Shown here: positions 7,808-15,922 of the stretch, one piece after another
Layout of the letters: each line of letters starts with the position of its first letter
Numbering within the stretch: the stretch's first letter is position 1
Assembly: GCA_030748635.1 (NCBI GenBank)
Contig: JASMLP010000160.1
Coordinates: forward strand, 1-64,000
Direction of reading: 5' to 3'
DNA from: Planctomycetota bacterium
GTDB lineage: Bacteria; Planctomycetota; JACQVV01; JASMLP01
Length of the DNA stretch: 64,000 nucleotides
Translations under genes and position numbers: made by a program
The notes under the pieces: model-generated
Database searches by the model: none
What the model was told of the DNA's origin: nothing
What the model saw: only the letters and a program-made list of their open reading frames with translations

Positions 7808-9036
7808 GACCGAGCCAAAGTCGTGTCATTGGCGATCTGGCCAATCATATGCGTCGCTCGATAGATGAAACTTTATCGGAGGCGCGCGTACACCTTTCTC
7901 TGGATCAACGCAAAGAGGCGTCTCAGCGTTATCAACGAGCGGCACGATTGATGGATCGGTATGCCGAATATGCGCCCAACCGAAAGATTCAGCATGCCCG
8001 CAAAGTGCAATCGATGCGTTTTCGTGAAATCGCGAGGAATATAGGCCGAAGGCACATCGAAAGCCACCCATCGAATGCCCAGAAGAGGAAATCCAAATCA
8101 GCCCGCGCATCCCGCGGAAAATCCGCCTGTGTGACGGACCAAATTCACGAATGGCTGACGAAATCGGCGGTTACCTGGGATGACATCGGAGGACTCGATG
8201 ATGCAAAACAGAATATTCAGTTCTCTCTCATGTTGGCGCTCACAGCATTACCTCCCGGCGTCTCCATGCCTACCCCACGAACGATCCTGTTTTACGGGCC
8301 GCCAGGAACGGGAAAAACGCTACTTGCCGCGGCTACGTCCAACTCGTTGGTGACGTCGAGTGGTGAATCCTCGTCCTTTTTCAACGTACGATTATCTTCC
8401 GTCTTATCCAAATATTTTGGAGAGTCCTCACGGCTCATCACGGAGTTGTACGATGCCGCTCGACAGATGGCTCCGTCAGTCGTTTTTCTGGATGAATTCG
8501 ACGCTCTATGTCGTGATCGAGAGTACGGAGATAGTGGGCCCGAAAGGCGCATTCTTGCCTCTATTCTTTCGGAGTTGGATGGCCTTGCAGGGAAAGATAC
8601 GAATTCGCCATGTGTATTGACCCTTGCGGCTACCAACCGCCCCTGGGATATCGATTCAGCCGTTCTCTCCAGATTCGAGAAGAGGATCGAGATCCCTATC
8701 CCGGATGAAAAGACCCGGGTTTCCATCCTCGCTTGCCATCTGGATCGGATCGGTGTACCCGTTGAAGTGGAAAAGAAAAAGTTAGCCGAAATGACACGCG
8801 GTTTCAGCGGACGGGAAATTGAACGTCTGATCAAAGATGTCCTGGCGCGGATGCTCGCCCGAGAAAATCAGGAAAAAATTGGATTGCTGAAACGAGAACC
8901 CCTTCTGTTAGAGGGTAAAGAACTGAAGGTATCACCTTTAACAATGGACGACTTCGTTTGGGCAACGGACCGTATACGGCCCGAAACCACCCCTGATATA
9001 CAAATGCGTTATCAAAAATGGAGCAAGATCCCATGA
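7804..9036 (+). CDS. Vps4/CdvC-like AAA ATPase with N-terminal MIT-like segment
   Basis: The start at 7804 forms an ATGA overlap with the preceding stop; an ATG at 7774 is less likely. The product has 410 residues. Residues about 15-90 form three helices with the MIT pattern (ARVHLSLDQRKEASQRYQRA). A basic linker follows. The AAA domain begins at VTWDDIGGLDDAKQN. It has Walker A GPPGTGKT near 165, pore loop SKYFGES near 202, Walker B VVFLDEFDAL near 228, sensor-1 LAATNRP near 274 and the arginine-finger segment LSRFEKRIEIPIPD. The C terminus (PLTMDDFVWATDRIRPETTP, then YQKW) matches the closing helix of Vps4, katanin and spastin. Vps4 and archaeal CdvC disassemble ESCRT-III filaments. FtsH and Cdc48 are excluded by the single AAA domain and lack of protease or N-domain. 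Confidence 0.9.
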   Translation: MRPSQSRVIGDLANHMRRSIDETLSEARVHLSLDQRKEASQRYQRAARLMDRYAEYAPNRKIQHARKVQSMRFREIARNIGRRHIESHPSNAQKRKSKSARASRGKSACVTDQIHEWLTKSAVTWDDIGGLDDAKQNIQFSLMLALTALPPGVSMPTPRTILFYGPPGTGKTLLAAATSNSLVTSSGESSSFFNVRLSSVLSKYFGESSRLITELYDAARQMAPSVVFLDEFDALCRDREYGDSGPERRILASILSELDGLAGKDTNSPCVLTLAATNRPWDIDSAVLSRFEKRIEIPIPDEKTRVSILACHLDRIGVPVEVEKKKLAEMTRGFSGREIERLIKDVLARMLARENQEKIGLLKREPLLLEGKELKVSPLTMDDFVWATDRIRPETTPDIQMRYQKWSKIP

Positions 9037-9575
9037 AGATATTCAGGAGTCGAGCGGAACGGCAAATGTCCAGAGATATGGCAATAAGGAAGGGTTTGGC
9101 AGATATCCGGAGGACTCTACGTTCACTCGAAAAGTTCGAAGAATCCTACTGCGCGAAAGCGCGCAGGGCAGAAGAGCTGGAGGCACAACAAGAATATCAG
9201 TTTTTGGTAGCCGCAGTCCGTCGTACAAGCGATCAAAAACGACTACTAGAAAGACAATTACTAAGTCTTGAAACGGCCCTTCAACTGAAAGAGCAATCGG
9301 AGTGTCATGCACGTTTTTGCGGATCTATGGCGGCGCTTGCTAAGTCCGTAGGACAGTCTTTCCAGGAGGCCGATTTGACCAAGACGCAGGCCTCTTTTGT
9401 TCAGGCTATGCATCAAGCCCAGGAAATCGAGGAGAGGATGTCGTTATTCCTTGAAGAATCCGAATTGTTACTCACCGGAACTTATGAATCCCTCGATCAA
9501 CCGGAGACAAATCCCGAAAATCGAGCCTACGGGATAGACAAAGACTTCCATGGGTCCCCCGAAAACATCCACTGA
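9033..9575 (+). CDS. ESCRT-III-like helical protein 3
   Basis: The start at 9033 overlaps the ATPase stop (ATGA); an ATG at 9018 is less likely. The product has 180 residues and, of the three small helical proteins, most resembles the ESCRT-III core of Vps2/CHMP2 type. It has a short N-terminal segment (MKIFRSRAERQMSRDM), helix 1 (KGLADIRRTLRSLEKFEES), a long helix 2 with many alanines and charged residues, then SMAALAKSVGQSFQEADL followed by TQASFVQAMHQAQEIEERMS, which parallels the helix 3-4 region of Vps2. The tail is acidic and polar. Assignment is by eye. It overlaps the next gene by 26 bp. Confidence 0.68.
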   Translation: MKIFRSRAERQMSRDMAIRKGLADIRRTLRSLEKFEESYCAKARRAEELEAQQEYQFLVAAVRRTSDQKRLLERQLLSLETALQLKEQSECHARFCGSMAALAKSVGQSFQEADLTKTQASFVQAMHQAQEIEERMSLFLEESELLLTGTYESLDQPETNPENRAYGIDKDFHGSPENIH

Positions 9576-11019
9576 TCCGCTTCTTTTGGCCAGGCGAGTA
9601 TCGAGGAAATGGCGTGGAAGCCCGATTCCTCGGGGGATGACAGCGATCGACCTCACCACCGAAAAGCGAGGTAAATATCCCGGTTGGCTTTCAGGAAACG
9701 GCCCGTGGACCCTGTTTCGTTCGGAATCCTTTTGTTGTCGATTAGAACCATTTCGAGTGGATTCAGGGGAAGGCGAGCCGCTGGATATAAGTTGTGAATT
9801 TTGGGTCGAATTGGTCCCGCGACAGCATGAGCATCTTCAGGTGCTATTAAGTTGGGGCGAACTGACTGTCATGAAGGATTTCATGATCTCGAAAATTCAG
9901 CGACAATTGGGAGACTCTGGATCTGAAACAGGTGAAGTTCTAACTCATGCAAAACTGTTCATTCGATTCACACAGTTGCTTTCAGAAGTTCTCGAAACAA
10001 GTGGAGGCGGTTTACGAAGATTCCAGTTCAAGCAGATTGCACGGCCGAGATCTGAAAAATTCAGAAGGGTACGTCAACAACTGAAGCGTTACAAAACACG
10101 CAAAACGTTCTGGAACAAATATGTCGATGATTGGATTCAAGAGGAACGCGAAAGCCGGAAACGGCTCTTTCAAGAAAGCGCGTGGCAAATCCTCAACTCC
10201 GAGCAATCTCCCCCACCTCCAACGTGTGTCCGACTCCCAAACCATAATATGTTTGTGGTGTTTTCAGATCACATCTGGAGTCCCGTTACGAATCTCAAAA
10301 TATTCGTAACGGATATCGGTAAGTTACGCAGCGCGAGTTGGGACAAGCGAGGAATTCTTTTGGTGGGAGGAGAATTCGGCATCGCGCGAGTGTCGCTAGA
10401 GCGCGGGCAGGTTGAATCCAGATATTTTCTTCAGGTCCAAGGCGGTACTCATCACCGAGGGTTCAACGCTAGCCTATATTATGGTGGTGTGGTTTGGGCC
10501 ACGCACAGCATACAGGGACTCTGGGCGTGGACGGCCTCCACCCCCATGAAAGAAGGGGTTAACCTTTTTCGAAGAAACGATTCCGAGGGAGTAAGACTTT
10601 TGTTGCGGCATAAAAGCCGATTGATATTTGCGCATAAAAACGATCTTTACGGAATATATCTGCGCGCCGGAGGAAAGCCCGCTAGAATTTACACTACCGA
10701 ATCCTTGATTACAGATGCACGTATTGATCAGGGGAACCTAGAATTAATGACGATTGAAGGGCGTAAGCACTTCTGGAAGCCGGGATTGGAGTGGGAAAGT
10801 GTCCCTCTTGAAACCCGCCCCCCCACACTCACATTTCCAGGACCTACCGATCGATTTTTGGACCAAAAACTGATCTGCCTAGCGGGCGATGACCGCCATC
10901 ACTATGCCCTAGGTTTTGACCGAAGAGTCCTTTATCGATGTAGCAAGGACAGTCAAATTCGTTGGGAACGTTGGAGGATTCTTCCTCAAATAGCACAGGA
11001 TCTTGTATTGACGTCCTGA
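9550..11019 (+). CDS. Predicted beta-propeller protein, last gene of the ESCRT-like operon
   Basis: The product has 489 residues and no family is recognised. Residues about 45-125 look like a small alpha/beta domain (DISCEFWVELVPR, then a helix); a distant SPFH-like fold is possible but unproven. Residues about 140-235 form a basic helical stretch (FRRVRQQLKRYKTRKTFWNK). The C-terminal ~250 residues are repeated beta-strand blocks with WD40-like spacing (SASWDKRGILLVGGEFGIARVS, GGVVWATHSIQGLWAWTAS written here in parts), consistent with a beta-propeller. Propellers usually serve as interaction platforms. The start overlaps the previous gene by 26 bp, so the exact start is uncertain, but coupling to the operon is clear. 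Confidence 0.65.
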   Translation: MGPPKTSTDPLLLARRVSRKWRGSPIPRGMTAIDLTTEKRGKYPGWLSGNGPWTLFRSESFCCRLEPFRVDSGEGEPLDISCEFWVELVPRQHEHLQVLLSWGELTVMKDFMISKIQRQLGDSGSETGEVLTHAKLFIRFTQLLSEVLETSGGGLRRFQFKQIARPRSEKFRRVRQQLKRYKTRKTFWNKYVDDWIQEERESRKRLFQESAWQILNSEQSPPPPTCVRLPNHNMFVVFSDHIWSPVTNLKIFVTDIGKLRSASWDKRGILLVGGEFGIARVSLERGQVESRYFLQVQGGTHHRGFNASLYYGGVVWATHSIQGLWAWTASTPMKEGVNLFRRNDSEGVRLLLRHKSRLIFAHKNDLYGIYLRAGGKPARIYTTESLITDARIDQGNLELMTIEGRKHFWKPGLEWESVPLETRPPTLTFPGPTDRFLDQKLICLAGDDRHHYALGFDRRVLYRCSKDSQIRWERWRILPQIAQDLVLTS

Positions 11020-11040
11020 TTCAATCGTTTGAGAAGAGTT

Positions 11041-11334
11041 TCATTTTCCCGCTAAATCGAGGTCATCATCCTCCTCGATCGGCCCGAGGTTCTCGATTTC
11101 GTCATCCGTGAAGGTTTTGATATTGGAGTAAACTGCCCCGAAACTCATCAATTGCATTCCATAACGATCGACCACTTCAGAGAGCGCAAACCCTCCCTCG
11201 CGAATGTCGTCCTCATGTTCAAGAATATAGTCCGCGATACGATCCATCATCACTTCAAAAGCGGATTGGAGTACATCCAACGACCTTCGCGCTTTTTCTG
11301 GCGTCAAACCATCTTGGAAAGGATCTGAAAACAT
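11041..11334 (-). CDS. Small acidic hypothetical protein
   Basis: This 97-residue protein is not recognised. It is helical and acidic, with a block of aspartate/glutamate near its C terminus (GPIEEDDDLDLAGK). It has no signal peptide or membrane segment. It converges on the last ESCRT-like gene (22 bp apart) and is divergent from ald, so it is probably a separate unit. The open frame and plausible start are the only evidence that it is a gene. Confidence 0.6.
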   Translation of the reverse strand: MFSDPFQDGLTPEKARRSLDVLQSAFEVMMDRIADYILEHEDDIREGGFALSEVVDRYGMQLMSFGAVYSNIKTFTDDEIENLGPIEEDDDLDLAGK

Positions 11335-11401
11335 ATTTGCAGCCTATCGTTCATTGCCCAACAGGTCAAATCGCATCCTGGAATCCCTACGGGTGGATTA
11401 G

Positions 11402-11431
11402 TTGTATTGTTTCCGGAGTGCATCCTATAAT
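11402..11431 (+). promoter_or_regulatory. Sigma-70-type promoter of ald
   Basis: TTGTAT (11402-11407) and a perfect TATAAT (11426-11431) are separated by 18 nt, about 60 nt upstream of the ald start. The match is good for the -10 box and fair for the -35 box. Confidence 0.6.
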
Positions 11432-11492
11432 GCCCCCACAGATAAGCTCTTTAGATCTAAAATTTTACGACTAACGACGAGGCGCCACCACC

Positions 11493-12605
11493 ATGAAAAT
11501 CGGTATTCCCAAGGAGTTGAAGGACAACGAAAATCGCGCGGGGATGGTTCCTGCCGGTGTTCATGTATTAGTCCAAAAGGGACACCAGGTTTTTGTCGAA
11601 AAGAGCGCGGGGGCTGGGAGCGGCATCCAGGATTCCGAGTATTTGGAGGCGGGTGCTGAGATTTTGGAAAGCGCCGACGACCTCTGGGACTGCGCCGATT
11701 TGATCTTGAAAGTCAAAGAACCCTTGAAGGCTGAATATAGTCGATGTCGTGAATCTCAGGTTGTTTTCACCTACTTCCACTTCGCCGCGAACCGGGAACT
11801 TACTGAGGCCATGATGAATTCGGGCGCGACTTGTGTCGCCTACGAAACGATTGAGGATCGTCAAGGCCGTTTACCGCTTCTAACTCCCATGAGTGAAGTT
11901 GCCGGAAGAATGGCGATTCAGCAAGGTGCGAAATACCTGGAAAAGCCGATGATGGGCCGCGGGATACTACTCGGGGGTGTTCCTGGAGTGGCGCCCGCAG
12001 AAGTTACGATTATCGGCGGAGGGGTCGTCGGGACCAATGCCGCCAAAGTGGCCGCAGGCTTGGGAGCTCATGTCACCATATTGGACATCGACCTCGATCG
12101 TCTCCGGTACTTAGACGACATCATGCCCCCCAACGTGACCACCTTGGTCTCGAACCCCTACAACATCCGATACCAGGTTCAGCAGGCGGATCTGCTGATT
12201 GGAGCGGTCCTGGTAAGTGGGGCTAGAGCCCCGATACTTGTACCGGATGCATTTGTCAGCGAGATGAAGCCGGGTGCTGTAGTCGTTGATGTGGCCGTAG
12301 ATCAGGGAGGTTGTATCGAAACCTGCCGACCAACGACCCACTCAGAGCCGACCTATATGAAGCACGATGTGGTTCACTATTGTGTCGCCAACATGCCAGG
12401 CGCGGTGGGCAGAACTTCAACCTACGCTTTGACTAACGCAACCACACCGTATGTGGTAGAGATCGCGGATCAGGGGATTGTGCAGGCGGCCAAGAACAAT
12501 GTTCACATCGAACAAGGGATCAATATCCATTCTGGCAAGATCACAATCCGTGGGATTTCAGAGGCATTTGATCTCCCCTATCACGAGGCGAAAGAGCTTC
12601 TCTGA
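11493..12605 (+). CDS. ald: Alanine dehydrogenase
   Basis: The 370-residue product has the family's usual length. It interconverts L-alanine and pyruvate with NAD. The N terminus MKIGIPKELKDNENRAGMVP contains the pyruvate-binding arginine, and KVKEPL holds the substrate lysine. HFAANRELT carries the catalytic histidine. The Rossmann motif is GGGVVGTNAAKVAAGLGA, followed by the NAD-ribose aspartate in ILDID. The C terminus has VDVAVDQGGCIETCRPT and NMPGAVGRTSTYALTNAT, both diagnostic of alanine dehydrogenase. The enzyme is cytoplasmic. A good promoter precedes the gene, and the RsbW-like gene follows 27 bp later. Confidence 0.96.
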   Translation: MKIGIPKELKDNENRAGMVPAGVHVLVQKGHQVFVEKSAGAGSGIQDSEYLEAGAEILESADDLWDCADLILKVKEPLKAEYSRCRESQVVFTYFHFAANRELTEAMMNSGATCVAYETIEDRQGRLPLLTPMSEVAGRMAIQQGAKYLEKPMMGRGILLGGVPGVAPAEVTIIGGGVVGTNAAKVAAGLGAHVTILDIDLDRLRYLDDIMPPNVTTLVSNPYNIRYQVQQADLLIGAVLVSGARAPILVPDAFVSEMKPGAVVVDVAVDQGGCIETCRPTTHSEPTYMKHDVVHYCVANMPGAVGRTSTYALTNATTPYVVEIADQGIVQAAKNNVHIEQGINIHSGKITIRGISEAFDLPYHEAKELL

Positions 12606-12632
12606 CCGCTCTATGAATCGAGAAATTCAGTC

Positions 12633-13055
12633 GTGATAGCACACCATGAAATTGCGCTCGATGGCAAGAATTCTGCATCTCTTCGTGAGATCCGCGAGTA
12701 CGTAGAGAAATCTCTTTCGGAGATACCTTCGTTGGAAGGCCTTACGAAGCGGCACATTATCCTCGCTGTCGACGAGGCTATAACGAGTATTTTTCGTAAC
12801 GCAGTCGATTATGGAGACGAAGAAACTCTGAGTGTTTTCATCGAAGCCAATGACGAGCGCATCTCCATTCAACTCGACGATAGTCGTTGCGCTTTCGAAT
12901 GGCCTGAGGACTCTCCGGTGAACGCCGAGCATTTTCGTGAACAGAGGAATAACGACTTGGGGATCTATCTCATCCAGAGAATCATGGATGAAATTAGTTA
13001 CTCTTATCGAACCGGGCATCAGAACACCTTGACTCTGATCAAGTTTCTGCCCTGA
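12633..13055 (+). CDS. RsbW-like ATP-binding anti-sigma/regulatory kinase
   Basis: The 140-residue product is a single GHKL ATPase domain. The N-box is in AVDEAITSIFRNAVDYG, a G1-like box in LDDSRCAFEW, and the G2 region in NNDLGIYLIQRIMDE. Proteins of this size and layout are serine kinases or anti-sigma factors that work with anti-sigma-factor antagonists in partner-switching. No antagonist (STAS) or phosphatase gene is adjacent. The start is the GTG at 12633. It lies 9 bp before recD2 and is probably cotranscribed with ald, recD2 and rsmD. Confidence 0.82.
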   Translation: MIAHHEIALDGKNSASLREIREYVEKSLSEIPSLEGLTKRHIILAVDEAITSIFRNAVDYGDEETLSVFIEANDERISIQLDDSRCAFEWPEDSPVNAEHFREQRNNDLGIYLIQRIMDEISYSYRTGHQNTLTLIKFLP

Positions 13056-13064
13056 GCTCCTTTG

Positions 13065-15299
13065 ATGCCGGATAATTCATTGACCGGGACAATTGGTCGA
13101 ATTGTCTATCATTCAAACGACACCCATTACTCGGTACTCATTGTCGAAATTGAGGGGTCGACCGCTTTCGGTTCTTCCGGATCTTCGTCTTCGATCACGG
13201 TAGTAGGGAATTTCCCCGATCCGCGTGAAGGGGAACGTATCGAGGTCCAGGGTCGATGGACCGATCATCCTCGATATGGGGAACAATTCCGTGGAGAGTC
13301 CTTTCGAATTCTTCTTCCCACCACCGAGGAGGGAGTTCGGCGTTTTCTCGGTTATGGCCCGATCCCGGGAATCGGCCCTAAACTGGCCGATCGGATCGTA
13401 GACGCTTTTGGTGAAAATACGTTCGAGATTCTGGACCAAGAACCTGATCGACTGTTAGGGGTTTCGGGAATCGGTAAACGAAAACTCGAAGGTATTGTCG
13501 AGAACTGGTGTAACACTCAACAGTATCGAGCGACCATGACCTATTTTCAGGGTTTTGGAATCCCCTCACGTATCGCGCAAAAATTACACGATGAATACGG
13601 TGATGAGGCCATCCCGCTGATTCGGAAAAACCCCTATCGATTGGTGAATGAAGTTTTCGGCATCGGTTTCAAAACCGCCGACAGAATAGCCATCAAGATG
13701 GGGATGCCCAAAGAGAGTCCGGAACGAGGGATGGCTGGAATCCATCACTGTCTGTATCGAGGCACGTCGCAAGGCCACACCTATCTGCCTCGGGAAGAAC
13801 TTCTCGGTTTCGCATGTGAATTACTGGACGCAGACAGGAGCACAGTTGAAAAGGCCTTCGATTCCCTTCTTCTCCAAGAAAAGTTGATTCTTATCTCCGA
13901 CGAAATAGATCAACCGGTCTATATCCCCCTGTACTATCGGGCGGAACAGGAAGTCGCCAAGAAACTCCGCCTCCTGCAGACGGTTCCCGGGCCTTTTTCG
14001 TCCACGAATGTGCCTCAAAGAATAGCGGATCATCTCGCCCAGGGACTTCTTTTGACCTCCAACCAACGAGAAGCGATTCGAACGGCGATCGTTAGCAAAG
14101 TATCCATCATTACCGGGGGTCCAGGTGTAGGAAAAACCACGATCATCCAAGGGTTGGTCTCTCTCTTCGAAGATAACGGAATCATTTTCAACCTGACCGC
14201 GCCCACGGGGAGAGCGGCCAAAAGACTTTCCCAGGCCACGGGATATCCGGCCTCCACTCTACACCGACTCCTCCGTTACCTCCCACAAGAAGGACGATTT
14301 GAACACGATCAAGATAATCCACTCGAAGCGGGTGCGGTTATCGTTGACGAAGCGAGCATGGTGGACATACGTTTGATGCAGTCGTTAAGCCGGGCTCTCC
14401 AAGGATCCACTCTTTTGATCCTCGTTGGTGATGTTGATCAATTGCCTTCAGTCGGCGCGGGCAATGTGCTCTCTGATCTACTCGAGAGTCAGCAGATCCC
14501 ATCGGTCCGACTCGATGAAGTTTTCCGGCAAGGTCAGTCTAGCCGAATCGTCGAGAATGCCCACCGAATCAATCGGGGCGAATGGCCTCTGACCAATGTG
14601 GAACTCGACGATACGTCTTGTGACTTTTTCTTTGTACAAAAGGAAGATCCGACGCAGGCGGCACAAGCCGTCCTTGAGCTAGTCGCCAACAGAATACCCT
14701 TGAGGTATGGAATCGACTCTGTATCTGACATACAAGTGATTACCCCGATGCATCGCGGAGAAGTCGGTACGCAAAAGCTCAATGAGCTGTTGCAAGAACG
14801 ACTCAATCCGGATGGTTTGCCGATACCTTTCGGCTCGGTACCCTTCCGGATTGGTGACAAGGTCATGCAAATCAAGAACGACTACGACAAGGAGGTTTTT
14901 AACGGAGATACGGGCCGTATCGTTCATTGTCATGAAGATCACAGCGCCATCGAGGTTTCATTTGAAGACCGAATAGTCGAATACCCACTTCATCACATGG
15001 ACCAGCTTCGACACGCCTATGCGATCAGCGTTCATAAGAGTCAAGGAAGTGAGTATCCCGCCCTCGTCATGACCTTACTCCCTCAACACCACCTTTTGCT
15101 TCAGCGCAATCTGTTATATACGGGAATCACGAGAGGTAAAGACCTGGTGATCCTTGTGGGTAGCCGAAAAGCTCTCGATCGCGCGATACGAAATGATCGC
15201 CCCTCAAGAAGATACAGTCGACTTGCGCAGGTCCTTCGTGATCACGCGACGCCCTCTTTATGGCAGATTGATGACATGCAGGATATGCCTAAATCATGA
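13065..15299 (+). CDS. recD2: ATP-dependent RecD-like DNA helicase RecD2
   Basis: The product has 744 residues, normal for RecD2 without RecBC. The N-terminal region has an OB-like part (SLTGTIGRIVYHSNDTHYSV) and tandem helix-hairpin-helix segments (GPIPGIGPKLADRIVDAFG, LLGVSGIGKRKLEGI). The helicase core has Walker A GGPGVGKTT near residue 352, the DEAS-box VDEASMVDI, GDVDQLPSVGAGNVL, and motif VI-like AYAISVHKSQGSEYP near the C terminus. It is a 5'-3' SF1B helicase for recombination and repair. The ATG at 13065 is used, not the in-frame TTG just before it. The stop overlaps the rsmD start (ATGA). Confidence 0.94.
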   Translation: MPDNSLTGTIGRIVYHSNDTHYSVLIVEIEGSTAFGSSGSSSSITVVGNFPDPREGERIEVQGRWTDHPRYGEQFRGESFRILLPTTEEGVRRFLGYGPIPGIGPKLADRIVDAFGENTFEILDQEPDRLLGVSGIGKRKLEGIVENWCNTQQYRATMTYFQGFGIPSRIAQKLHDEYGDEAIPLIRKNPYRLVNEVFGIGFKTADRIAIKMGMPKESPERGMAGIHHCLYRGTSQGHTYLPREELLGFACELLDADRSTVEKAFDSLLLQEKLILISDEIDQPVYIPLYYRAEQEVAKKLRLLQTVPGPFSSTNVPQRIADHLAQGLLLTSNQREAIRTAIVSKVSIITGGPGVGKTTIIQGLVSLFEDNGIIFNLTAPTGRAAKRLSQATGYPASTLHRLLRYLPQEGRFEHDQDNPLEAGAVIVDEASMVDIRLMQSLSRALQGSTLLILVGDVDQLPSVGAGNVLSDLLESQQIPSVRLDEVFRQGQSSRIVENAHRINRGEWPLTNVELDDTSCDFFFVQKEDPTQAAQAVLELVANRIPLRYGIDSVSDIQVITPMHRGEVGTQKLNELLQERLNPDGLPIPFGSVPFRIGDKVMQIKNDYDKEVFNGDTGRIVHCHEDHSAIEVSFEDRIVEYPLHHMDQLRHAYAISVHKSQGSEYPALVMTLLPQHHLLLQRNLLYTGITRGKDLVILVGSRKALDRAIRNDRPSRRYSRLAQVLRDHATPSLWQIDDMQDMPKS

Positions 15300-15922
15300 A
15301 GGACAAGCATTCTGCTTCCGCGAAATCTCAAGACAAGATGGCGGTCCGTATACTCTCGGGCCTCTATCGTGGGCGGTCTCTTTCCTGTCCCCCAGGAAGT
15401 ATCGTCCGACCTTTGCGATCTCGAGTTCGTGGAGCCATCATGAATTCGATTGTCGATCATCTTCGGGGAGCAATCCTCCTGGACCTGTTTTCGGGTACCG
15501 GCAGTCTGGGGCTCGAGGCGCTATCCAGGCAAGCCCGATTCTGCCTTTTCGTGGAAAAGCGGGGCGAGGTTCTGGATCTACTTCAAGACAACATCGATCG
15601 TTGTGATGCGAGCCACAGATCGCGTATCCTCCCGCAAAACGCCTATTCTCTTCGTCTTCCCGATGACGCGTACGGACCGTTTACTCTTGTCTTCTTGGAC
15701 CCCCCCTTTGCCGACATGGAGTCTCAAGACTGTGTAGATCAACTCACCCATCTGCTCACCAACATTTATTCAGATGGATGGATTACAGATGACACTCTCC
15801 TGGTATGGCATTTACCCGTTAGTTGTGACCCTCATTTGCCTTCTTCATTTATTTCCGAACGGGTACGGAACTATGGAGAGAGCCAAATACGTTTTCTATC
15901 CATGAAACCTCCCGAGTTGTAA
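15296..15922 (+). CDS. rsmD: 16S rRNA (guanine-966-N2)-methyltransferase
   Basis: The 208-residue product shows the RsmD pattern: RILSGLYRGRSL at the N terminus, RPLRSRVRGAIMNSI, the SAM-binding motif DLFSGTGSLGLEALSRQA, and the catalytic N6/N2-methyltransferase motif DPPF. RsmD methylates G966 of 16S rRNA in the 30S subunit. The ATG at 15296 overlaps the recD2 stop; an internal ATG at 15338 is possible and would remove 14 polar residues. The next gene begins immediately after the stop. Confidence 0.93.
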   Translation: MKDKHSASAKSQDKMAVRILSGLYRGRSLSCPPGSIVRPLRSRVRGAIMNSIVDHLRGAILLDLFSGTGSLGLEALSRQARFCLFVEKRGEVLDLLQDNIDRCDASHRSRILPQNAYSLRLPDDAYGPFTLVFLDPPFADMESQDCVDQLTHLLTNIYSDGWITDDTLLVWHLPVSCDPHLPSSFISERVRNYGESQIRFLSMKPPEL

